From positions 1,513,719-1,577,718 of the forward strand of contig LSYV01000009.1 of assembly GCA_001584585.1 (NCBI GenBank): 64,000 nucleotides of DNA, written 5' to 3'. Origin of the DNA: Gonium pectorale (Eukaryota > Chlorophyta > Chlorophyceae > Chlamydomonadales > Volvocaceae). Position 1 is the first letter of the stretch, and every line of letters starts with the position of its first letter. The translations under genes were made by a program, and so were the position numbers. Shown here in pieces: positions 10,316-21,000 of the stretch. Below the pieces are notes generated by a model. The model worked only from the letters and a program-made list of their open reading frames with translations, was not told the DNA's origin and searched no databases.

Positions 10316-11365
10316 TGTGGTGTTTGGTCGAGGTCCTATTTGAAAGAAGAGACCCCGATCGTCCGGGAGAAGTTCACCGTCTCCGCATTTCAGCCTGCCG
10401 TGCGTTCGACACAACGGAATGTAAGTATGGCAAAACGGATTTGCTGACAATGCGGTTCACTGGTGCTACAGGTACGGACGTACGGCCTGTAACACGGTTG
10501 GCAGCGTGCATCAGAGGAAGATGCGTACCGGGGATGGGGAAGGAGAAGAAGGCATCTCTAGGTGCTCAAGGAGCTCTCCGCACTGGTGCACCTTGGCACA
10601 GAGCCCCGGCTTTTTGGCCCAGGGGAGATGCGGCCCTAAAGCAAGTCCCCCGCCCCAAGAACCACTTGGGTCGTCAAGCAACGGCAGTTGCGTGGATCTG
10701 ACTAAGGTGCCTGTCTGCCTGGCAGGCAAAGCTGGATAGGCGTCAATCAAGTGCGTGAGGCGGCGTCATGCTTTGTGAATGCGAATCTTGGCACGTAGCG
10801 GAACTGGCTTACTGCATTGAATCAATCATAGCCCTCAGACATTACCAGTGCCAGGACCCGGCCCTCGCAATGTTACTTGAGGACGTCTGATCTGCCAGGC
10901 ACCAGGCGGAGCTCCGCCCCTCGAGACCCCTCCCGCTGGTGGCATGTGGAGAGGACAAATGGCATTCGTCACCCAATCCTTGCTCAAATAGGGACACAGT
11001 CGTCTCGACACTCCTCTCATGTGAAGCTTGCAGTGCCCTAGCATCGGCTATGCACATATTACGGCCACACGCTGTACGACACGCTATGGGCTCTTAACTT
11101 GCGCGGCATCACGGCTTTCTCTCTTTCTACTGCTAGGTTAAATTTGCCTGCCGGTAAAGACCCGGTCTGGTCCTACAGTAGTGTAAGACAAGGTGCGTTG
11201 GCTTGTCGGCGGGTCGCAATCTTGCACGCTTTGTTCGCACTTAGGCCGTTCGGAGCTTCAGCCATGTATGACGTTACACTCAGTACTATGCAATATTTCT
11301 TCTGAGATGGCCAACGAGTTTCTGACTGTCTCCGGCGGCGCGTTGGCTTTTCCAACTGCAGAAAG
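10316..11365. promoter_or_regulatory. Divergent intergenic region between SGT1-like copy B and P0
   Basis: 1,050 bases between divergent starts. It must contain both promoters and 5' untranslated regions. No conserved protein or clear core promoter motif was recognised. Confidence 0.5.
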
Positions 11366-13448
11366 ATGGTGGCTGAGGAGCGCGTCTCGCAGAAGAAGAA
11401 GGATGTGAGTATTATGCTGGTTCCTGAAGAGTTCTTCTTTGCCGGCTCATGCTCACCGCATTTCCTCCTGTCCCCCGCAGTACCGCAAGCGTCTGGGTCA
11501 GTACCTGCAGACCTATGACAAGGCGTTCATTGTCAACGCCGACAATGTGGGCTCGAAGCAGTTCATGGACATCCGCAAGGTCAGCCCCTGCTCGCAATGA
11601 ATCCATTGGGTAGCATGCAGTATGTTGCTATGAGAGGGGGAAGAGGGGTCCAAATGCTCGCTCCGGAGTTACACTGGGGTTTCACCGAGCTGGGTGGTGT
11701 GGTCGGGCGGGGTATCTGCACGCGTGGGGTGGCGGGGTAAACACCGTTCACGACTCACTGACTCAATGGGCCCTCGGCACTTTAAGCTTCCGGGTGATCC
11801 GCTTGTGGATGGAGGACGGAGACAACTAAGAGCTTCGCCGCACGGGCGCGTCACGGGGAGTCTATTTTGGGTTGGAAGGATGTCTACAGACTTTTCCAAA
11901 AACGCGCTTCGTAGCCAGCGCTGCCAAACTCACTCCCAATGCGCCACTCTCAGCCGGGTTTCAGCATCGTCAGCGCACCGCCTCCTTGTTGCGGCCCCTC
12001 ACTGTCCTTCGCCCGCACTGCGCAGGCCCTGCGCCCCAACAGCGTCATCCTCATGGGCAAGAACACCATGATGCGCTACTGCGTGGAGAAGTACCTGGAG
12101 GAGACCAACGACCACCGCTGGGAGTGCCTGGTCAAGCCCGGCAAGAAGGGTCTGCTGGAGGGCAACGTCGGCGTCGTCTTCACCAACGGCGACCTCAGCC
12201 AGGTGGGTGGGGTCAGCGGTTGAGGGGGAGAGGGAAGGGGCCGGCGTGCGGCTCACAAATATGGTGGTGGAGTCCTGCTGGGCCGCAGCATTGTAGCTTG
12301 GGGGCTAGGGTTCGGTACAGGGGGCGAAGTGGGGTACCTGACGCACTAGCTCATCAGCCAAGCTCAGCCGCAGCTCGAGCCCCGCCGATCCCTGACTTGC
12401 CCTGCCGACACCCACAGGTGAAGGACGAGATCGCCAAGTACAAGGTCGGCGCGCCCGCTCGCGTGGGCGCCACGGCCAACGAAGACGTGGTGATCAAGGC
12501 CGGCAGCACCGGCATGGACCCCTCGCAGACGTCGTTCTTCCAGGCCCTGGGCATCGCCACCAAGATTAACAAGGGTACCATTGAGATCGTGTCCGACGTC
12601 GTTGTCGTCAAGAACGGCGACCGCGTGGGCGCCTCGCAGGCTACCCTGCTGGCCAAGCTGGGCATCAAGCCCTTCAAGTACGGCCTGCAGATTATCAAGG
12701 TATGGCACATGTCGTGCATGCACATGTACATGTTGCCGTATACTTGAGGTTCCTGTTGGTCGGCGGGCTTGTCGCAACGACGTCGCGTGGTCGTCTCTTC
12801 TCTGTCACGGTTGTTTCCGCTCAACCGATAGCCCCCACTTACACCCCAATACCTGCGACCGCTCCCACAGGTGATCGAGTCGGGCACCGTGTACGACCCC
12901 AAGGTCATGGACATCACCGACGAGGACCTCATGGCGAGCGCCATCACGGCCGTGCGCGAGGTGGCCGCCCTGTCGCTGGGCGCCCACTACCCCTCGCTGG
13001 CCGCCGCGCCCCACGTCCTCATCGACGGCTACAAGAACGTGCTGGCCATCGCCCTGGAGACCGAGTACACCTTCCCGCTGGCCCAGAAGGCGAGGCCGTT
13101 AAGGGGGGGCCGGGGAGGCGAGAGGAACGGCTGTTCGCGGCGGTCCCTCTTGTACTGAACGGTAATGCAGCGGCTGGTATCGCGGAAGGGCACTGCCACA
13201 TAACTGTCTCTTGAGATTGCTTTACCTACCTGTTTGCAAGCGGACCACAGCGAACTGGACCAGCCTTGAGACACCATCCCTGCTGACCTGTGTGCATGCA
13301 GGTCAAGGACTACCTGGCCGACCCCTCCAAGTTCGCCGTCGCTGCCGCCCCCGCCGCCGGCGGCGCCGCCCCGGCCGCCAAGAAGGAGGAGCCCAAGAAG
13401 GAGGAGCCCTCGGAGGAGGAGGACATGGGCTTCTCGCTCTTCGACTAA
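11366..13448 (+). CDS. RPP0: 60S acidic ribosomal protein P0 (uL10)
   Basis: Six exons: 11366-11404, 11481-11579, 12026-12202, 12418-12699, 12871-13089, 13302-13448; all phases agree, giving 320 aa, the usual P0 length. P0 is the base of the ribosomal stalk: its N-terminal domain binds the GTPase-centre rRNA and its C-terminal spine binds P1/P2 dimers. Visible motifs: [95 protein letters not shown]. The universal stalk tail [11 protein letters not shown] recruits elongation factors. Codon choice is strongly C/G-ending, as expected for a highly expressed gene. Intron 5 (13090-13301) has a GC donor (AAG|GCGAGG); no GT donor keeps the frame there. TGTAA follows at 13587. Confidence 0.97.
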
Positions 13449-13586
13449 ACGGCCTGGGCGCGGCGCTGCCTCGTCCGTGCCTGCGCGTCTGGTCGTGGCG
13501 AGCTGCAGCAGCGGTCTCCCGTAGTGGTCGGTTGACAGTTGAAGGCGGCGCAATCGGCTGCGGCCGGCGCGCGTTGTGCCTGGACT

Positions 13587-13591
13587 TGTAA
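13587..13591 (+). terminator. Polyadenylation signal TGTAA of P0
   Basis: Perfect TGTAA 139 bases after the P0 stop codon, the normal distance for a chlorophyte 3' untranslated region. Confidence 0.7.
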
Positions 13592-15021
13592 CGACCCCAT
13601 TCGGTGCTCTAGCACGTCTCCGGCTCCCTTGCTTACGCTGCACGGATTCGGCGTGAACCGAACCAAATTCTGAGGGAGGAGGAGCGAGCTAATGCATCGT
13701 CTACTCGGCACTCGCCAGTGGTTGCCCAACAGCAAACCAACAGAAGTGGGCTTGGGGTTTCCTGAGATAACATGGCTATCGGTAACCAGCAAGGTGGTGT
13801 GAACATGGGTTGTGCACTTAGGGAGGGCCGGGCAGCGTGCATAAAGAGGCAGTCGGGCAGGGCCGTTTCTGCAACGAAAACAGCCCCTTCCTCGCTGCCC
13901 CCTTGCATCAGCGTGTGTGAGGCATTTCAAGCTTGCGTCTACGGCGGGCGGGTTGGTGATTGACAAGGCGGGCAAGACAAGTGAATGGATGCCCCGCTTG
14001 CCAGAGACGTTTGCACCAGTGCGCTGTGGAGTTCAGAATCGTCGTGTGTGTTCTGCCATGATGTCGTCTCCGTCGTCACCTGTCATCAGTCCGTCCGAGC
14101 CCAACGGTTACCAGACCTGCGAACGCCCAGCCCCCACCCCACACCCCACACCCTGGCCCCGACAGGAGAGCATTTGCCTCTGGGTGCGTCTGGCCGCAGA
14201 TCTGTCGCTGTGGTTGCGGGGCCTGTGCGCCCCGTACATCTCCGTGAAAAGAGAAACCTGCACAGAAAGAGGGAGCCCGCCTCTTTGGCCATACACGCCC
14301 GATGACCCGAAGGCGTGCGAGCGCACGCAGAGGCACGCGGGAGGGAGGGGCTGGGAGGGGCTAGCAACTGCTCAGGCAAGGTAAGGCTACAGGCCTGTTT
14401 CCTGCAGGTGCCGCAGCGTTTGAACGCGCATGCGAATCTATTCAGCAGCGAGCCTGCCGGTGTCTCAACTGTGTTCCGGGCGTTCCTGTGGGGTATCAGG
14501 TATGCCCTCACTGCTGGGTGTGACGATACTCGATGGAGCAGGGCGCAAGCGACAGGAGGAGTGTTCAAGGGTGTACATGGTGCGCATGGCAAGGGCTACG
14601 AATACGCACAACCGCAGGAGCCCGCTGTTCGTCTCCCTCGGCCGCCATGTACTCGGCGCCCTGCTGGAAACATCGCAACCCCGGGTGTATGACCGTAGAG
14701 GCAGCCTTCCCTGTTTCCGTTTCCTCTTTTGCAGGAGCGATCAGGGATAGGGCGAGGTAGGGCATGGGCAAGGGGTGGGGTGGGGGAGGCGTACACCGGC
14801 GCGCACACCGGCACGCGCGTACGACGGAAAGGCGCTGATCGTGTCTGTTGGTCAGCTGGCATGGGAAGGTCGCGATACGAGAAGCGTGCACGAACTCGAG
14901 ACTCGCAGCTGTCGTTTTGCTACCTAGACGGCAAGCGCTGTGACAGCGTTGCTACCCTTGCATAATTGTGTCTGATGCTTCAATAGTAAGCGCTGGGCCC
15001 TGGTGCCCAGGCGAGAGACCG
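13592..15021. other. Intergenic region P0 to transportin, with dispersed repeat
   Basis: About 1.4 kb. No conserved coding sequence. It contains the second copy of the dispersed repeat (14629-14732) and presumably the transportin promoter and leader. Confidence 0.55.
14629..14732. repeat. Dispersed repeat, copy 2
   Basis: Counterpart of 9484-9592, differing by small indels and substitutions. It ends next to TTTTGCAGG, a possible acceptor, so it could be part of a transportin leader intron. Confidence 0.7.
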
Positions 15022-18000
15022 ATGGCAGCAACGGCATGGCAGCCGACTCAGGAGGGTGTGCATCAACTGGTCAACTTGTTGACTCTTTACCAACAGCCCG
15101 GGACAAACCAGAATCAGGTTCGCAGTCAGTTTCGCTCAGAGCCCGCATCAGTGGGCGAGGTGTTGAGACCTTGCACTCCGGATCGACGGGAGGTGTCGTC
15201 CAAATTCGCAGATATTCCAGCAGCTCGAAGCATGCAGGGCTTATCCGGACTTCAACAACTATCTCGCGTTCATCTTCGCCACCGGGGATCACCTGCCCGT
15301 CGAGGTAGGGACCCCACGGGGTGACGGGAAGGGGGTTATGGATGCTTGCACGGGGTATTGTAGGGGACTCTTCCCGCTCTGCGTTTCTACGACCGCCACC
15401 TCCCTGTGTCCCTCCCGTGCAGGTGCGGCAGAGCGCAGGGTTATTGCTAAAGAACAACCTCAGCAAGCAGTATAAGGAGCTGCCCGCGGAGTTCAGGACC
15501 TACATCAAAGTGCGTGGGCTGCGGATACGGGGACCAGGGCTGCATGCCTCTTCACAACGGGAGCCGGGCCACTCGGAGCACTGTGATCCGAGGCGCTGGG
15601 CCCTGGGTCGGGTCGTCGCCGCGCCACGCCTCGGCCAGCGAGAGGCCTAACGCCCGCCCTCTAGAACAGACGGCACGGAAGGGGCACGGGACCCGGCGCC
15701 CATGGCGGGGTCCTCCGATGCTGCCGGTGTACACTGGGCAGGGCGGTGCGGGGCCGAGGGCGGTTCCGCGGGGAGCTGGCTGACCGGCGCTCTCAGTCCC
15801 GCTGGGGGCCGCCGCCGCAGGGCCCCAGTCCGACCTGCTGCGCCGGGGCCCGCCCTCGCGTTGCGCGCCCTCCTGCCGCTGGCGCTTCTCCCTGACCGCC
15901 ACCACCACCATCGCCACAATTAGCACAGCGGGGTGACAGCCGTCAGGAGCGCGGCGGGGCGTGCCGCGCGGATTGCTGGACCGCCCTTCTGCCCTGGCAT
16001 GGGCAGGACGTGCCGGCAGCGGCTTGTCCGTTCCGCGCCTGTCACAGGCCCCCCTCTCACGCGCTCGGCCCCTTTCCTCATCCCCCTTTCTCCTACCATT
16101 CCGCAACGCAGGGCGCGCTCCTGCCACTGCTGGGCCATGCCAGTCGCGAGCTGCGCCATACGGCCGGCACGCTGGCGTCCGTCATCGTGGGGCTGGGCGG
16201 CCTGGTGGAGTGGCAGGACCTGGCAACGGCGCTGCCTCGCTGCCTGGCGGCGGAGGACCCAGCGGTGCTGGACGGGGCGCAGGATGCGTTGTACAAGGTG
16301 CGTGTGCGTGTGGTCTATGTGTTGGGGAGGAGCCTGGTGCGGGGCTTGGTCAGGTTGGGGTGTGATTGATGGGTTGTAGGGACGTTGGGGTGGTAGGGAG
16401 GGACAGGGGGTCGAGTTGGGCCGCTGCCCGGCGGGGGAGGTCCTGGCGATGCGGGACCGTGTGCCGGATGCCCCCTCCACCCCCCGGATGGGTGGGTGGG
16501 TGGGGGGAGACGTGCGCTGGTGGGCCAGGTCGTCGGCGTTGGGCTGATGGCACGGGCGGGGTCAGAGTAGGCGGGGGGGGGGGCGGGGGGGAGTCAGAGG
16601 GCTGAACTAGGGGCGTGAAATGGGCAGGACAGCACGATACCGCGACCTGGGCTCGGACAACAACTGCCCGCAGCTGTGTCGGGGCGAGTGCGCTAGACCG
16701 TGCCTCCATTGCAGCACGCTGCCGCGAGCACTCCAACCCGCCTTTGCCCTCCCTTGTCCTCGGCCCTACCCCTTTCCCTTTCCCTTGCCTCACCCCTCCG
16801 GGTTACTCCCCCCTCCACCGAACAGGTGCTCGAGGACCACCCCCGGGAGATCGAGGCACCCGTGACGGGGGGGCCCGGCCTGGGCGGCGGCGTGCCCGCC
16901 AGCAGCCTGGTGGTCCCTCCGCTGCTGCGCCTGATGCAGTCGCCCGCGGACGAGGTGCGGCGCTGCGCGGTGGCGTGCCTCAACCTCATGGTGCCTAGCA
17001 TGCCCACCGGGCTCAACGACAACGTGGACAGGTGGGGGCGGGACGCGGCGGGGGAGGCGGAGGGGCACGGTGGGGGCGCGCGGGGCCCTTGGGGGGCGGG
17101 GCCTGGGGCACAGGGGTTTCAAGGAGCAAACGGTTGACGTGAACGCACTGGCTTCCACACGAAGGCTCACGTCCGGCGGCCAAGCCACTCTTGCCTTCGG
17201 TTCGCCTGCTCCCGGAGGGTGTCGGCGTTCCGAGACGCAGGCAGCCGCCCGGTATTCGCGCCCAGGGTGGCGTTGTCCGTATTCGCTGGTGATAGATGTC
17301 GGCTGGCGCTGGATAAATCGTCGAGGCTACGGTCGTGGTAGAAGCAGTGTGTGCGCGCATTTACCTAGGGAGCCCGCCCCAGCCCCGCCCCCGACGCCTC
17401 TACCACCGGCAATGCCCAACCGGGGCAAAGCGGGGGTAGCGCGCAAAGAGTGTACCGCGAGGGGTGCTGGAGGGGCGACGCAGCCGGCGGGAGCGAGATC
17501 GACATCTCAAACCACCCTACCGCTGACGTGTGCAATCATCCTCATCCCGCAAGCCACCCCCTTCCCCTTCCACTCCGGAATGATCGCCCACCTTGCCCCC
17601 CCTTCCGCCCGCCCATCCTGCGACTCCCGCCCGCCTGCTGTCCGCCCGCTACCCGCAGCTTCCTGCAGGGCCTCTTCGCGCTCGCCAACGACTCCTCTGC
17701 CCGCGTGCGCAAGGAGGTGGTGCTGGGCCTGGTCACCGCCACCAGCGCGCTGCCGGAGCGGCTGGCGCCCTTCATGGGGCAGCTGGTGGAGTACATGCTC
17801 GCCTCCAATGAGGCGGCCGACCCGGGGGTCGCTCTGGCGGCCGCCGAGTTCTGGACCGCCTACCTTGACTTGCAGCTGGACCCGGGGCTGCTGCGGCCCT
17901 ACCTGCCGCGCCTCATACCCGTGCTGCTTAAGAACATGGTAAGGCGGAGTGGAGGGCGAGGCTGCGGGCCAACGAAATGATGATTAGTTTTGGTTAAGGG

Positions 18001-21000
18001 TGTGTCCTTTTTCGGTCCTTTGGACGCGTGCTGGGGCAGCAGCTGCTTGGCCGCCAGCATGCCGACCGCAAACCGCGCCCCGCCGGTCTGATAAGTCGCG
18101 TGCGCTGCCGTACGGCTGCCGTACTTTCGTAGGTGTTTGACGAGTACGACGACGAGGTTTCGGAGGCTGAGGCGGCAGAGAGCAGCTCCACGCAGGCGGA
18201 GGACCGGGACCAGGACATCAAGCCCTTCACGCACAGCAGGGCAAGGTGGGGTGGAGTGGGGGGCTTCGCTGGGGGGCCCCGGGAGCCGGGGGCAGCAGCC
18301 GCGCGGCGGCGCACGTGGGTTAGGACATATGGCAAGTGCACTCGCGGGGCGGGGCCCGGGCAGCGGCTGTGGCATTTTGTGTGGGAGTCAGGGCAGGGGC
18401 ATGAAGGGGCATGCAAGGCGGGCTGGGCCGCGCGTAACACTTCGCCCCGCCCAGACGCGGGAGACGGCCCTCGCGACGCATCAGCCCCAGGCCTTGGGGC
18501 CTCCGCCGGCCTGCTCCCCGGGGACCCCTCATCTCGTGAAACCACCCCGGACCCGCCTGGTACGGCAGCGCAGCACACGCGTACGTACGGGCTGGGGTTC
18601 TTGGCTCGTCCACACTTTCGCTGCCTCCGGCCGCCCCTCGGCCACGAGCTGCGAACGGGACGGATTTGGGAGCATGCTCCTACTTGCCGCCGGGGGGGGG
18701 GGGGGAAGAGGAGGGCGAGGGGCCTGATTCCTTACCTGCTTGCCGCTGGGCCCCCGGACGCGGCCCGCAGGGAGCACGGCGCGGACGCGGGCGGCGAGGG
18801 CGGGGCGGGCGACGACGACGATGACGACGAGGTGTTTGGCGGCTGGAACCTGCGCAAGTGCAGCGCCGAGGCGCTCGACGTGCTGTCCAACAACTACGGC
18901 GACGACCTGCTGCCGCTGCTGCTGCCCATCGTGCAGCAGAGGCTGCAGGCGAGGCGGGGCCCCGGGCTGGGCTGGCTGGCTGGCGGGAGGGTGGTGGGGG
19001 GGGGGGATGATGCGGGGGGGGGGGATGACTGGAGGGTGAGGGCGCGGGCGCTACGGGAGTAGAGGAGGCCTCCTCGCACCTCGACCCGGCCGGTGAATTC
19101 NNNNNNNNNNNNNNNNNNNNCCTCCGCCGACCGTCCGGACCGGTCGTAGTACTTCGTACGTACCGTACTCGTAGTCGTCGCCGTCGGACGTCCGCGTAGT
19201 GTACGTGTCTGTACTCGCCNCCGCTGCGCTCCTCGGCTCTGCTGCGCAGGAAGCCAACTGGAGCGCACGCGAGTCGGCGATCCTGGCGCTGGGCGCCGTG
19301 AGCCACGGCTGCCACGCGGGGCTGCAGCCATACCTGGAGGGCATGGTGGGCATGCTGCTGCCCGCGTTGAGGGACAGCCGACCCATGGTTCGCATCATCG
19401 CCTGCTGGACGCTCGCGCGGTACAGCCACTGGCTGTTCTCGGGTGGGTGGGGTGTGGGACGGACGGGAGGCCGGAGGGCGGGATGGGGATGGAGTGGCGC
19501 GGGGGCGGGGGCGGGGCGGAGGTGGTGACGCACAGGGGAGCACGCGCCGGCTCGTGTGCGGGTAGCGTATGTGGTCGGGGCAACACGTATAGCGGCAAGC
19601 CGCCCAGCCACAAGCCACACAGGCTGGTCTGCGTCTGGTCTGCGCAGAACACTCCGTCCATGGCACTCCTGGCATGGCAGTGCCCGGGTGTCAGCGGACC
19701 TGTACACACCTGACGACGGGTGCCACGCCACGGCCCCGTCAGCCCTCCGCCCACCCGCCACGGTGCACGTCGCCCGCTGCAGCCCGCCCAACCCCCTCCC
19801 GTCGCCCACCCCCGGCCTGCGGCCCCTCTAGCGAGAACACCTTCCAATGCTCAGCCCCCACTGGCCCCCTTCCAGTCCCCTGACCCGCCCCCCCTCCCTC
19901 CGGCACCTGTGCACCCCGTCCCCAGGCATCGTGGAGCGCGGCCAGGCCGCCCGGCCCCTCCTGGACTCGGTGATGGGCGGCATCCTCACCTCCATGGCCG
20001 ACCGCAACAAGTTCGTGCAGGCGGCGGCGGTGTCGGCGCTGGCGGTCATCATGGAGACGGCGGGCGAGGGGCAGCACGAGCCGGACAAGCTGCTGGAGCC
20101 GTACACCTCGGTGCGCGGGCTGGGCGGCCGCAAAGCGCACCAATCAGGCGTCCTTTATACGCATTTGGGTGCCTTTTCCACCTAGATGGCGTGGGATGGT
20201 TTCAGCCAGGATTTGCGGAATGTGCCTGTGTAGAAGGTTAACGCACCCCCTCTCGCATGTCGCGCGCCCCCCTGTGCTCCGCCCGCCCGCAGGCTGTCCT
20301 CCAGGCGCTGGCCGCGGCGCTCTCCCGCTACACGCGCCGCGGCGTGGCCGTTACGTACGACGCGCTGGCCTGCACCGCCCGCGTGCTGGGGCCCCGCCTG
20401 GCGGACCCCGCGCTGGCCAACCTGGTGCTGCCGCCGCTGCTGGCCAAGTTCACGCAGCCGCCGCTCAGCGACAAGGTCCGGCAGCGGCGGGGGCGGCAGG
20501 GGCCATGGACCCATGGTTGTCAGGGCGCTTGGCGTTGGGGACGGCACTCACAGAGCGGTGCTTAACACACAGGGTACACGGCTGTACTGACGTCGTTGGC
20601 GTCGGCGGCGGCGGTCTGCGAAACCGAGTCAAACCGGGCGTGCAGGGCTGCGCTGGTGTACAGTGCGATTGCGGCGTGTGGGATGGTCCCCCCCTCCCCG
20701 GTGGTCTGCGAGCCTCGCCAATGAGACCTGCTCCAATTCCCTGCCCCCTTCCCTCCCGAGACGGGACATATGCTGCTGGCGCCCAGCTCGTCGTTATTCG
20801 TTCCCCTTTTCCTTCAACTCCTCCCTCCCTGCCGCAGGACCTGCTTGGCGCAATGGAGTGCCTGGCCAACGTCATCCCGCACGCCGGCCGCGCGGTGGAG
20901 CTGTACGCGCAGGGCCTGTACGACAGGGCCCTGGCGCTGGCCGGCGCGCACCTCACGGCCGGGCAGCAGCAGCAGCAGTCGCCTGCCGGGAGAGCCGCCG

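Noticed and set aside
12871..13158. P0 exon 5 continuing past 13089 to a stop
   Set aside because: The continuation loses the conserved [11 protein letters not shown] segment, which is recovered only by a GC-AG intron to 13302.
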